From NCBI RefSeq assembly GCF_013248995.1, contig NZ_JABRPK010000001.1:124001-188000 (forward strand): a stretch of 64,000 nucleotides of DNA. The letters are read 5' to 3'. Both the position numbers and the translations under genes were made by a program. This DNA is from Frigoribacterium sp. VKM Ac-2836. Lineage in GTDB: Bacteria > Actinomycetota > Actinomycetes > Actinomycetales > Microbacteriaceae. The notes under the pieces are model-generated. The model saw nothing but the letters and a program-made list of their open reading frames with translations. It was not told the origin of the DNA and did no database searches. This document shows, in pieces, positions 41,716 through 50,181 of the stretch (position 1 is its first letter; every line of letters begins with the position of its first letter).

Positions 41716-42972
41716 ATGCAGAACTGGGCCGCCAACGTCGAGTACTCGACCACCGACCTGCGTCGCCCCACGAGCCTCGACGAACTGCGTGACGTCGTCA
41801 CCGGCAGTCGTCGCGTCAAGGCCCTGGGCTCGCGTCACTCGTTCAACCGGGTGGCCGACACGGACGGCACCCTCGTCTCGCTCGACGCGCTCGGCACCCC
41901 CGTCGAGATCGACTCGGCCGCTGGCACGGTCCGTGTCGGCGCCGGCACGACTCACGCGGCCCTCGCCGGCGAGCTGCAGCATCGCGGTCTCGCGCTCCAC
42001 AACCTCGCCTCGCTACCGCACATCTCGGTGGCCGGTGCGGTCCAGACCGGCACGCACGGCTCCGGCGTCGGCAACCCCGCCCTGTCGGCCGGCGTCCGCG
42101 CCGTCGAGCTGGTCCGTGCCGACGGCAGCCTCGAGACCGTCCGTCGCGGTGACGACGCGTTCGGCGCCTCCGTCGTCTCGCTCGGCGCCGTGGGCGTCGT
42201 CACGACCCTCGAACTCGACACGGTGCCCACCTTCGACGTCGAGCAGACCATCCACGAGCACCTGCCGTGGGCAGCCGCCCTCGAGCACCTCGACGCCGTG
42301 CTCGCCAGCGCCTACAGCCTGAGCTTCTTCACGCGCTACGACGGCGACGGGGTGGACCAGGTCTGGTCGAAGCACCGGGTCGGCGACGAGGCCGGCCTCG
42401 ACCTGCGCGAGCTCGGCGCGGTCCGGGCCGACGCGACCACGCACATGATCCCCGGTGCCGAGACCGCGGCCGTGACCCGGCAGGGTGGCGTGGCCGGCCC
42501 GTGGCTGGAGCGTCTGCCGCACTTCCGGTTCGACTTCACGCCGAGTGCCGGAGAAGAGATCCAGAGCGAGTTCCTGATCCCCGCCGAGCACGCCGCGGCC
42601 GCGATCGAGGGGCTGCGGGGCATCGCGCACACCTTCGCCGATGTGCTGATGGTCAGCGAGATCCGCACGATCGCCCCCGACGACGCCTGGATCAGCCCGA
42701 GCGGCGGACGGCAGAGCGTGGCCTTCCACTTCACCTGGCACCGCCGACCGGACGAGGTGCTCGCCGTCCTGCCCGAGATCGAGCGGGTGCTCGGCGCCTT
42801 CGACGCCCGCCCGCACTGGGGCAAGGTCTCGACCGCCACGCACGCCGAACTGCGCCGGGTGTACCCGCGTCTCGGCGACTTCGCCGCCCACGTCGAGGCG
42901 GTCGACCCCGAGGGGCGCTTCCGCAACCCCTTCCTGTCCGCTTCCGTCCTCGGAGAGCCTGCCCATGTCTGA
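41716..42972 (+). CDS. Alditol/sugar oxidase with covalent FAD (AldO/XyoA type)
   Basis: 418 residues, the same length as Streptomyces AldO. Oxidises sugar alcohols or sugars at C1 with O2, giving H2O2. Seen: FAD-binding PCMH domain with ALGSRHSFNRV, where His41 is the expected covalent flavin attachment; LPHISVAGAVQTGTHGSG; and C-terminal ARPHWGKVST. AAGGAG precedes ATG 41716. It overlaps the epimerase gene by 8 nt. Operator context places it in the arabinose regulon; L-gulono/arabinono-lactone oxidase is the family alternative. Confidence 0.85.
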   Translation: MQNWAANVEYSTTDLRRPTSLDELRDVVTGSRRVKALGSRHSFNRVADTDGTLVSLDALGTPVEIDSAAGTVRVGAGTTHAALAGELQHRGLALHNLASLPHISVAGAVQTGTHGSGVGNPALSAGVRAVELVRADGSLETVRRGDDAFGASVVSLGAVGVVTTLELDTVPTFDVEQTIHEHLPWAAALEHLDAVLASAYSLSFFTRYDGDGVDQVWSKHRVGDEAGLDLRELGAVRADATTHMIPGAETAAVTRQGGVAGPWLERLPHFRFDFTPSAGEEIQSEFLIPAEHAAAAIEGLRGIAHTFADVLMVSEIRTIAPDDAWISPSGGRQSVAFHFTWHRRPDEVLAVLPEIERVLGAFDARPHWGKVSTATHAELRRVYPRLGDFAAHVEAVDPEGRFRNPFLSASVLGEPAHV

Positions 42973-44020
42973 GCCCACCCCCGTCGCGTCGGTGCCGACG
43001 CCCGGCAGCACGCCCCCCGTCGTTACGCCCGCACCGGGCGCGCCGCCGACCGTCCGGCTCGTGACCTCGCCGCTGCCCGTGTCGGGTGCGCAGGTCGTGC
43101 TCGAGCGGGGCGGCTACCGCGCCGAGATCGCCGGTGTGGGTGCCACGCTGCGCACACTCACCTTCGAGGGCCGCGACCTGGTCGTGCCGTTCGCCGCCGA
43201 TGAGGTGCGCCCCGGCTTCCGTGGTGCCCTGCTCGCCCCGTGGCCCAACCGCGTGACCGACGGGCGCTACGAGCGCGACGGCGCCGAGCACCAGTTGCCG
43301 CTTAACGAGGTCGAACGCGGCCACGCCCTGCACGGACTGGCGCACTGGGCCGACTGGACGATCGATCAGGCCCAGGCCGCACGGGCCTCGGCCTCGTTCG
43401 TGCTCGCGCCGAGCGACGGCTACCCGTGGCGGCTGGCGCTGTCGGTGGTCTACGAGCTGACCGACGACGGGCTCACCACGACCGTCACGGCCTGCAACGC
43501 CGGGACGGGCATCGCCCCCTACGGCACCGCTCCGCACCCGTACCTCGTCGCGGGCGAGGGCCGGGTCGACGACTGGACGTTCAGGCTGCCGGCCGCGCGC
43601 TACCTCGAGGTGACCGACGACCGGCTGGTGCCCGTGGGCACCCGGCCGGTCGGCGACCGCGACGGCTTCGACTTCCGTGAGGGGCACGCCATCGGCGACC
43701 TCTTCGTCGACCATGCCTTCACCGAGCTCGCGTTCGCCGAGGTCGACGGCGCCTTTGCCTCGCACGACCCCGATCAGGAGGCGCGGGTCACCGCCACGGT
43801 CACCGCGCGGGACGGGCACGGTGTCGCGATGTCCTGGGGTGTCGAGCTGCCCTGGGTGCAGGTGCACACCGCCGACCGCCCCGAGCCCCGGAACGACCGC
43901 ATCGGCCTGGCCGTCGAGCCGATGACCTGCCCGCCCGACGCCTTCAACTCGGGCGACGACCTCGTGCTGCTCGAGCCCGGCGAGGCCCACACGGCCAGCT
44001 GGACAATCACCGCCTTCTAG
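42965..44020 (+). CDS. Aldose 1-epimerase (mutarotase) family protein
   Basis: 351 residues. Interconverts alpha and beta anomers of aldoses. Seen: LLAPWPNRVTDGRY, GHALHGLAHWADW, catalytic base histidine in TAPHPYLVAGEG and catalytic Glu in LAVEPMTCPPDAFNSGDD. The first 38 residues are a Pro/Thr/Val-rich linker without homology; a later start would remove them but has no better signal. Co-translated with the oxidase, it may supply the anomer that enzyme or the importer/isomerase needs. One dispersed 10-mer copy at 43776-43785. Confidence 0.88.
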   Translation: MSEPTPVASVPTPGSTPPVVTPAPGAPPTVRLVTSPLPVSGAQVVLERGGYRAEIAGVGATLRTLTFEGRDLVVPFAADEVRPGFRGALLAPWPNRVTDGRYERDGAEHQLPLNEVERGHALHGLAHWADWTIDQAQAARASASFVLAPSDGYPWRLALSVVYELTDDGLTTTVTACNAGTGIAPYGTAPHPYLVAGEGRVDDWTFRLPAARYLEVTDDRLVPVGTRPVGDRDGFDFREGHAIGDLFVDHAFTELAFAEVDGAFASHDPDQEARVTATVTARDGHGVAMSWGVELPWVQVHTADRPEPRNDRIGLAVEPMTCPPDAFNSGDDLVLLEPGEAHTASWTITAF

Positions 44021-44023
44021 TGC

Positions 44024-44095
44024 GGCGCGACACCCCCGCACCGGCGCGACACCCCACGATCCCGGGGTGTCGTGCTGGTTCAGGGGTGTCGCGCT
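44024..44095. terminator. Nested double hairpin between convergent genes
   Basis: Inner stem: 44041-44055 pairs with 44064-44078 (15 bp, two G-U). Outer stem: 44024-44036 pairs with 44083-44095 (13 bp). Both are built from repeats of GCGACACCCC. It lies between the epimerase stop and the convergent 100-aa gene. Confidence 0.65.
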
Positions 44096-44103
44096 GGCCG
44101 CCC

Positions 44104-44406
44104 TTACGCGGTGACGGATTCGGTCTGCCAGGTCATGGCCGAGACCGTGCCGGGCGAGCAGCGCTCGAGGGCGGCCTCGAGCGCCCGGCGGGTGCGGCGT
44201 GCGGCCAGCTCGTCCCGGACGACGACGTCGAACCGCAGCGTGTCGCTCAGCTCGGTGAGCAGCACGGTTCCGGCGTCGGCGAGCTGCACGAGGTACTGGC
44301 CCACCTCGACCCGCGCCGTCCGGTGCTCGGCCAGCAGGCGTCGCGACAACCAGAACAGGCCGGCGGCGTCGTACGCCGTGTGGACGGTCGCGGTCGCGGT
44401 GATCAT
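44104..44406 (-). CDS. Hypothetical protein, 100 aa
   Basis: From ATG 44406, MITATATVHTAYDAAGLFWL followed by a helical, charged body ending WQTESVTA. The pattern of strand-helix-strand (VEVGQYLVQLADAGTVLLTE, LRFDVVVRDELAARRTRRAL) resembles a small START/SRPBCC-like or hypothetical fold, but I cannot assign it. Divergent from the arabinose importer promoter, 92 bp from the -35 box. Confidence 0.55.
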   Translation of the reverse strand: MITATATVHTAYDAAGLFWLSRRLLAEHRTARVEVGQYLVQLADAGTVLLTELSDTLRFDVVVRDELAARRTRRALEAALERCSPGTVSAMTWQTESVTA

Positions 44407-44497
44407 GGCCACACTGTGTCGTGACGATCGTGCAGGCGTGTGAACGGTGTGTGGCGAACGTGTAAAACCTCTCGCGACACGCCAGGCGTGATCCGAC

Positions 44498-44558
44498 TTG
44501 ACAAGCACCTGCATCTCGTTCACTATTGCCCAGCACCACTCGATGTGAGCGCTCACAT
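44498..44558 (+). promoter_or_regulatory. Promoter and LacI-type operator of the arabinose importer
   Basis: TTGACA (44498-44503) matches the -35 consensus perfectly; a -10 CACTAT lies 17 nt on (44521-44526). The operator ATGTGAGCGCTCACAT (44543-44558), a perfect palindrome nearly identical to the symmetric E. coli lac operator, sits just past the expected start of transcription. A degenerate second core TCAGCGCTCG follows at 44566. Confidence 0.8.
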
Positions 44559-44651
44559 TCTCAAGTCAGCGCTCGCCCGTCCTCGGGACGCACCATCGCG
44601 CTCCACCCTGCGACACCCCCAGCCACACGTTTCCTGACGAAGAGGTCAACC

Positions 44652-44741
44652 GTGAACAGCTCCTCCCCCCGCCGCCCGGTCACTCGACCGGTCGTCCGCA
44701 CGTCACCGGCCCCGCGCCTCCTCGCCGCCGCTCCGGCCTGA
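44652..44741 (+). CDS. Possible 29-aa leader ORF in the importer 5' region
   Basis: GTG at 44652 follows AAGAGG with 7-nt spacing. The frame encodes 29 residues rich in Arg, Pro, Ser and Ala (begins VNSSSPRRPVTRPVVRTS) and is followed by a hairpin with CCGACGGG at 44755-44762 and CCCGTCGG at 44776-44783. The leader from promoter to the first gene is about 370 nt long. A leader peptide or attenuator role is only inferred; no regulatory codon run for a specific amino acid stands out beyond proline and arginine. Confidence 0.3.
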   Translation: MNSSSPRRPVTRPVVRTSPAPRLLAAAPA

Positions 44742-44903
44742 CGTCCCCTCAGCCCCGACGGGCGGCCCTCGCGCACCCGTCGGCCCGGCGCGTCCCCGGC
44801 CACCCGAGCCGTCGAGTGCCAGCACCACCGAGATCCCTCCACAGCACCATCACCCGTCATCGACGACGCCGTCGAGATGACACCTGACACGAATGGAACA
44901 ACC

Positions 44904-46031
44904 GTGAAGAAAAAGCTCCTCGTCGGCATCGTCGCCGTCGGCATGGCATTCTCCCTGGCCGCCTGCTCCGGCGGCGGCGGCGGACGCGGCGGTGACGCCG
45001 GCGGCAGCAGCAGCGGCGACAACGCCGGTGCGCTGGTCGGCGTCGCGATGCCCACCAAGGTGTCCGAGCGCTGGATCAAGGACGGCGACGCCGTCAAGAG
45101 CGCCCTGGAAGACAAGGGCTACAAGGTCGACCTCGAGTACGCCGACAACAAGATCCCCCAGCAGGTCCAGCAGATCAGCAACATGATCACCAAGGGCGCG
45201 AAGGTCCTCATCGTCGCCTCGATCGACGGTGGCTCGCTCAGCGACCAGCTCGACTCGGCCGCCAAGGCCGGCATCAAGGTCATCTCGTACGACCGTCTGC
45301 TGACGGGCAACGAGAACGTCGACTACTACGTCTCGTTCGACAACTACAAGGTCGGCGTCGACCAGGGCACCAGCCTGCTGACCGGTCTCGGCCTCGCCGA
45401 CGCCGACGGCAAGAAGGTCGACGGCGCCTCGCCCAAGACCATCGAGGTCTTCGCCGGCAGCCCCGACGACAACAACGCCACCTTCTTCTTCAACGGCGCG
45501 ATGGACACCCTCAAGCCCTACATCGAAGACGGCTCGCTGACGATCGGCTCCGGTCAGACCGAGTTCACGCAGGCCGCGACGCAGCAGTGGGACCCCGCCA
45601 CCGCCAAGGCGCGCATGCAGAACCTGATCGCGTCGACCTACTCGAGCGGCACCAAGCTCGACGGCGTGCTCTCGCCCTACGACGGCATCTCGATCGGCAT
45701 CATCTCGGCGCTCGAGGGCGCCGGCTACGCCAGTGACGCCCTGCCCGTCATCACCGGTCAGGACGCCGAGGCCGCCTCGGTCAAGTCGATCGTCGAGGGT
45801 CAGCAGTACTCGACCATCTACAAGGACACCCGTCAGCTCGCCGACCAGTCCGTGATCATGGCCGACGACCTCCTCACCGGCAAGACGCCCGAGACGAACG
45901 ACGACAAGACGTACGACAACGGCGAGAAGGTCGTCCCGACCTTCCTCTTCCAGCCGACCATCGTCACCAAGGACAACTACAAAGAGGTCCTGATCGACAG
46001 CGGCTACTACACCGAGGCCGACCTCAAGTAG
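44904..46031 (+). CDS. Sugar-binding lipoprotein, ChvE-like, of the arabinose importer
   Basis: 375 residues from GTG 44904 (a start at 44877 is possible but lacks a ribosome binding site and would spoil the signal peptide). Signal peptide [20 protein letters not shown] and lipobox SLAAC (Cys21). Periplasmic-binding-protein type I fold: [65 protein letters not shown], as in ChvE. Codon choice is markedly C-ending and regular, consistent with high expression. First gene of the CUT2 importer operon. Confidence 0.9.
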   Translation: MKKKLLVGIVAVGMAFSLAACSGGGGGRGGDAGGSSSGDNAGALVGVAMPTKVSERWIKDGDAVKSALEDKGYKVDLEYADNKIPQQVQQISNMITKGAKVLIVASIDGGSLSDQLDSAAKAGIKVISYDRLLTGNENVDYYVSFDNYKVGVDQGTSLLTGLGLADADGKKVDGASPKTIEVFAGSPDDNNATFFFNGAMDTLKPYIEDGSLTIGSGQTEFTQAATQQWDPATAKARMQNLIASTYSSGTKLDGVLSPYDGISIGIISALEGAGYASDALPVITGQDAEAASVKSIVEGQQYSTIYKDTRQLADQSVIMADDLLTGKTPETNDDKTYDNGEKVVPTFLFQPTIVTKDNYKEVLIDSGYYTEADLK

Positions 46032-46044
46032 GTCCCTCCCCTGC

Positions 46045-46091
46045 GAGAACCGAGGAGGCGCCGGTCGCCGACCAGCGCCTCCTCGTTTCTC
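46045..46091 (+). terminator. Hairpin between binding-protein and ATPase genes
   Basis: Stem of about 20 bp in three blocks (46045-46049 with 46087-46091; 46051-46061 with 46075-46085; 46063-46066 with 46070-46073) and a GCC loop, followed by a short T-rich end. A partial terminator or mRNA-stabilising structure here would keep the binding protein in excess of the membrane complex. Confidence 0.65.
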
Positions 46092-46134
46092 TGCTCCCCA
46101 GCGGCACCCACCCGACACACGGAAGAAGGAACAC

Positions 46135-47685
46135 GTGGCGAACACGATCCTCGAGATGCGGGAGATCACCAAGACGTTCCCCGGCGTCAAGGCCCTGCAG
46201 GACGTCACGCTCGAGGTCGAGCGCGGCCAGGTCCACGCGATCTGCGGCGAGAACGGCGCCGGCAAGTCGACACTGATGAAGGTGCTCTCGGGCGTCTACC
46301 CGAGCGGCTCGTTCGACGGGCAGATCCTGCTCGACGGTCAGCCCGTCGACTTCAAGAACATCAACGACTCCGAGGCCGCCGGCGTCGTCATCATCCACCA
46401 AGAGCTCGCTCTCAGCCCCTTCCTGTCGATCGCCGAGAACATCTTCCTCGGCAACGAACAGTCCAAGGGCGGCTTCATCGACTGGAACAAGACCAACCTC
46501 GACGCCGCCGGCCTGCTGGCCCGCGTCGGCCTGCGCGACAACCCGATCACCAAGGTGGTCGACATCGGAGTCGGCAAGCAGCAGCTGGTCGAGATCGCGA
46601 AGGCGCTCTCGAAGCGCGTGAAGATCCTCATCCTCGACGAGCCGACCGCCGCCCTCAACGACGACGACTCGGCCCACCTGCTCGACCTGATCAAGAGCCT
46701 GCAGGGTCAGGGCATCACGTCGATCATCATCAGCCACAAGCTGAACGAGATCAAGGCGATCGCCGACAAGGTCACGATCATCCGTGACGGCAAGACGATC
46801 GAGACCCTCGACATGCATGCCGGCGAGGTGTCCGAGGACCGCATCATCAAGGGCATGGTCGGCCGCGACCTCGAGAGCCGGTACCCGGCCCACGAGTCCA
46901 CGATCGGCGAGGAGTTGCTGCGCGTCGAGGACTGGACCGTCCACCACCCCCTGGACGCGACCCGCGAGATCATCCACCAGGCCAACCTCAGCGTGAAGGC
47001 CGGCGAGATCGTCGGTATCGCAGGCCTGATGGGCGCCGGTCGGACCGAACTCGCGATGAGCGTCTTCGGCAAGAGCTACGGCACCGGCATCTCGGGCACG
47101 GTCTACAAGCGCGGCGAGAAGGTCGACACCTCCACGGTCAGCAAGGCCATCGCCGCCGGCATCGCCTACGCCACCGAGGACCGCAAGAAGTACGGCCTCA
47201 ACCTGATCGACGACATCACCCGCAACGTCTCGGGCTCGGCCCTCGGCAAGCTCGCGAACTGGGGCTTCGTCAACCAGTCCGAAGAGAGCACCGTCGCCGA
47301 ACGGTTCCGCAAGAGCATGAACATCAAGGCGCCCACCGTGGCCGCCGTGACCGGAAAGCTCTCGGGCGGCAACCAGCAGAAGGTCGTGCTGTCGAAGTGG
47401 ATGTACGCCGACCCCGACGTGCTCATCCTCGACGAGCCCACCCGCGGCATCGACGTCGGTGCCAAGTACGAGATCTACACGATCATCAACCAGCTCGCCG
47501 ACGCGGGCAAGGGCGTCATCGTCATCTCGTCCGAGCTGCCCGAGCTGCTCGGCATCTGCGACCGCATCTACACCCTCTCGGAGGGGAGCGTCACGGCCGA
47601 CGTGCCGATCGCCGAGGCGACCCCCGAATTCCTCCTGAAGTACATGACCCTCGAACGAGAGAGCCCCGTCAATGAGCGCGCCTAG
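46135..47685 (+). CDS. CUT2 sugar ABC importer ATPase (MmsA/GguA type)
   Basis: 516 residues with two tandem nucleotide-binding domains. Domain 1: Walker [10 protein letters not shown], Walker [11 protein letters not shown]. Domain 2: degenerate Walker [10 protein letters not shown], signature LSGGNQQKV and Walker [12 protein letters not shown]. Energises pentose import together with the next gene. GTG start preceded by AAGAAGGA. The end overlaps the permease start by 14 nt. Size and domain order match XylG/AraG/MmsA. Confidence 0.93.
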   Translation: MANTILEMREITKTFPGVKALQDVTLEVERGQVHAICGENGAGKSTLMKVLSGVYPSGSFDGQILLDGQPVDFKNINDSEAAGVVIIHQELALSPFLSIAENIFLGNEQSKGGFIDWNKTNLDAAGLLARVGLRDNPITKVVDIGVGKQQLVEIAKALSKRVKILILDEPTAALNDDDSAHLLDLIKSLQGQGITSIIISHKLNEIKAIADKVTIIRDGKTIETLDMHAGEVSEDRIIKGMVGRDLESRYPAHESTIGEELLRVEDWTVHHPLDATREIIHQANLSVKAGEIVGIAGLMGAGRTELAMSVFGKSYGTGISGTVYKRGEKVDTSTVSKAIAAGIAYATEDRKKYGLNLIDDITRNVSGSALGKLANWGFVNQSEESTVAERFRKSMNIKAPTVAAVTGKLSGGNQQKVVLSKWMYADPDVLILDEPTRGIDVGAKYEIYTIINQLADAGKGVIVISSELPELLGICDRIYTLSEGSVTADVPIAEATPEFLLKYMTLERESPVNERA

Positions 47686-48940
47686 CCCCACCCAGGCCAC
47701 CGACCCGAAGCCCACGGGCGGGTCGCCCACCTCCCGTCAGCCGCAGTCCGGTTCGGGCGGCAACCCCATCACGGGTGCGGTCTCGTACCTCGGCGGGCAG
47801 TTGCGCCAGATCGGCCTGTTCATCGCGCTGATCGTGATCGTGCTGTTCTTCCAGATCACCACGAACGGCATCACGTTGGCGCCGATCAACGTGTCGAACC
47901 TGGTCGTCCAGAACAGCTACATCCTGATCCTCGCCATCGGCATGGTGATGGTCATCATCGCCGGCCACATCGACCTCTCGGTCGGGTCGATCGTCGCCTT
48001 CACCGGGGCGATGGCCGGCGTCATGATCACGCAGTGGGGCCTGCCCTGGCCGCTGGCCGTGGTGCTCTGCCTCGTGCTCGGCGCCCTGGTCGGAGCCTGG
48101 CAGGGCTTCTGGATCGCCTACTTCGGCATCCCGGCGTTCATCGTCACCCTGGCCGGCATGCTCGCCTTCCGTGGTGCCGCCCAGATCGCGCTGCAGAGCA
48201 CGCAGATCTCGTCGTTCCCCCAGGGGTTCCGCAACATCGGCTCGGGCTTCCTGCCGGCGTTCGGCACGACCGGCTACGAGCCGCTCACGCTGATCCTCGG
48301 TGCCGTCGCCTCGATCGCCCTCATCGGCACCGGTCTGCGCGGACGCGCGACGCGTCGCAAGTACCAGCTCGAGGACGAGCCCTTCCTGTGGTTCGTGACG
48401 AAGCTCGTCTTCACCGTCGCACTCGTCATGTACGTCGGATTCCTGCTCGCGAGCTACTCGGGCACCCCGATCGTGCTGGTCATCCTCGCCGTGCTCGTCG
48501 TCGTCTACTCGACGGTGATGAAGAACTCGGTCTTCGGTCGCCACGTCTACGCGATCGGTGGCAACGTCCACGCCGCCGAGCTGTCGGGCGTCAAGACCAA
48601 GCGCGTCACGTTCCTGTTGTTCGTCAACATGGGCGTCATCGCGGCCCTGGCCGGCGTGGTCTTCACGAGCCAGCTGAACCTGGCCGCCTCCAGCGCCGGG
48701 ACCGGCTTCGAGCTCGACGCCATCGCGGCCGTCTTCATCGGTGGCGCGGCCGTCACGGGTGGTATCGGCACGGTCACCGGCGCGATCATCGGTGGTCTGA
48801 TCATCGGAATCCTGAACAACGGCCTGTCGATCCTCGGCGTCGGCACCGAGTACCAGTCCCTGATCAAGGGCCTCGTGCTGTTGGCCGCGGTCGCGTTCGA
48901 CGTCTTCAACAAGCGTCGCGCCGCCTCGTCCGGCAAGTAG
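47672..48940 (+). CDS. CUT2 sugar ABC importer permease (MmsB/GguB type)
   Basis: 422 residues, about ten membrane helices including [20 protein letters not shown] and [21 protein letters not shown], the latter carrying the conserved HIDLSVGS motif of the XylH/RbsC family. Also seen: [19 protein letters not shown] and [16 protein letters not shown] Ser/Gly/Pro-rich cytoplasmic start precedes the first helix. Completes the arabinose importer; followed by a hairpin terminator. Confidence 0.93.
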   Translation: MSAPSPTQATDPKPTGGSPTSRQPQSGSGGNPITGAVSYLGGQLRQIGLFIALIVIVLFFQITTNGITLAPINVSNLVVQNSYILILAIGMVMVIIAGHIDLSVGSIVAFTGAMAGVMITQWGLPWPLAVVLCLVLGALVGAWQGFWIAYFGIPAFIVTLAGMLAFRGAAQIALQSTQISSFPQGFRNIGSGFLPAFGTTGYEPLTLILGAVASIALIGTGLRGRATRRKYQLEDEPFLWFVTKLVFTVALVMYVGFLLASYSGTPIVLVILAVLVVVYSTVMKNSVFGRHVYAIGGNVHAAELSGVKTKRVTFLLFVNMGVIAALAGVVFTSQLNLAASSAGTGFELDAIAAVFIGGAAVTGGIGTVTGAIIGGLIIGILNNGLSILGVGTEYQSLIKGLVLLAAVAFDVFNKRRAASSGK

Positions 48941-48961
48941 CGAGCCGCACCATACGGCGAC

Positions 48962-48995
48962 GAGGCGCGGTTCCCGGTCACGGGAGCCGCGCCTC
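48962..48995. terminator. Hairpin terminator after the importer operon
   Basis: GAGGCGCGG (48962-48970) continues through TTCCCG and pairs with 48981-48995: a continuous 15-bp stem with one G-U and a GTCA loop. The 3' arm contains one copy of the dispersed 10-mer (48988-48997). Confidence 0.8.
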
Positions 48996-49087
48996 CTCGT
49001 CTCCCCGCCCCCGGCGGGCACCGACCAGACCGCAGGAGGCGCGGGCCGGCCGCGCAGGACACCGCCGTCCCGAAAACCGAACCGAAC

Positions 49088-49093
49088 TAGGAT
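49088..49093 (+). promoter_or_regulatory. Leaderless-type -10 box of the LacI-family gene
   Basis: TAGGAT, 6 nt, then GTG 49100. The repressor would thus be made at a constant low level from its own promoter, separate from the importer operon. Confidence 0.55.
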
Positions 49094-49099
49094 CTCCTC

Positions 49100-50089
49100 G
49101 TGGCAACCCTCTTCGACGTCGCGGCCGCGGCCGGCGTCTCGCATCAGACCGTGTCACGAGTCGTCAACGGCGACCCCACCGTCCGTCCCGCCACCAAGGC
49201 CAAGGTCGACCTCGCCATCGACGAGCTCCACTACCGGCCGAGCCTCACCGCCCGGGCGCTGGCCAGTCGCAAGACGAAGTCGCTGGGCGTGATCAGCACA
49301 GGCTTCCCGTTCTACGGGCCGTCGAGCACCATGCACGGCTTCAACGGTGCCGCGCGACGTGCGGGCTACCAGGTGTCGATGGCCACGCTCGACGTGGACG
49401 ACCGGCAGGGCATGCGGCAGGCGCTCGACTCCCTGGTCGGCCAGAACGTGGCGGCCATCGTGCTCATCGCCCCTGACGCCGAGGCCCTCGAGGTGCTGCG
49501 GCGCTCCGGGGTGTCGGTGCCGCTCGTCACCGCCGACAGCGAGGCCGAGGACGGGCACCACACCGTGTCGTTCGACCAGGCGGCCGGGGCCGAGGCCGCC
49601 GTCGAGCACCTGGTGTCCCTGGGTCACCACCGCATCGCGCACGTCGCCGGGCCGGACGGGTGGATGGACGGTCGCGATCGCGAACGGGGCTGGCGCGAGG
49701 CGTGCGAACGGCTCGGCGTCGACTCGACGGTGTTGCTGCGGGGCGACTGGACGCCGGGCTCCGGTCATCGGATCGGTCGTGAGCTCGTGGCCCGCGACGA
49801 CGTGACGGCCGTGTTCTGCGGCAACGACCAGATGGCGCTCGGCGTCGTGCACGCGTACGTCGACGCGGGGTGCGTCGTGCCCCGCGACGTCAGCATCGTC
49901 GGCTTCGACGACATCCCCGAGGCCGAGCACTTCGTGCCGCCGTTGACGACCGTGCGGCAGGACTTCGAAGCACTGGGGCGGCGTCTCATGACCACCGTCG
50001 AGGCCGTGCTCGCGGGCGACGACGCGCCGGTCGCGGCGCTCGACCCCGAGCTCGTCGTCCGGCGCTCCACGGCGCGGCCCCCGCGCTGA
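49100..50089 (+). CDS. LacI-family repressor of the arabinose regulon
   Basis: 329 residues. Helix-turn-helix MATLFDVAAAAGVSHQTVSRVVN is almost that of E. coli LacI: His15-Gln16 align with the operator-reading Tyr17-Gln18. The hinge YRPSLTARALASRKTKSLGV and the periplasmic-binding-like sensor (VSFDQAAGAEAAVEHLVSLGH, DVTAVFCGNDQMALGVVHAY, VSIVGFDDIPEAEHF) follow. It stands between importer and araBDA, each preceded by TGAGCGCTCA palindromes. L-arabinose or a derivative is the likely inducer; this is inferred from context. Confidence 0.9.
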   Translation: MATLFDVAAAAGVSHQTVSRVVNGDPTVRPATKAKVDLAIDELHYRPSLTARALASRKTKSLGVISTGFPFYGPSSTMHGFNGAARRAGYQVSMATLDVDDRQGMRQALDSLVGQNVAAIVLIAPDAEALEVLRRSGVSVPLVTADSEAEDGHHTVSFDQAAGAEAAVEHLVSLGHHRIAHVAGPDGWMDGRDRERGWREACERLGVDSTVLLRGDWTPGSGHRIGRELVARDDVTAVFCGNDQMALGVVHAYVDAGCVVPRDVSIVGFDDIPEAEHFVPPLTTVRQDFEALGRRLMTTVEAVLAGDDAPVAALDPELVVRRSTARPPR

Positions 50090-50114
50090 CCGGCCTCGAT
50101 CCGGCCGTGCGAGA

Positions 50115-50158
50115 TTGCACGGTCCTACTCGCTCATGTGAGAATGTGAGCGCTCACTT
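50115..50158 (+). promoter_or_regulatory. Promoter and LacI-type operator of araBDA
   Basis: TTGCAC (50115-50120) and GAGAAT (50139-50144), spacer 18, form a plausible promoter. ATGTGAGCGCTCACTT (50143-50158) overlaps the -10 end; its core equals that at 44543 and 41645. An extra half-site ATGTGAG lies at 50135. Confidence 0.75.
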
Positions 50159-50181
50159 TCGCATCAGGACAAGGACGTTCC

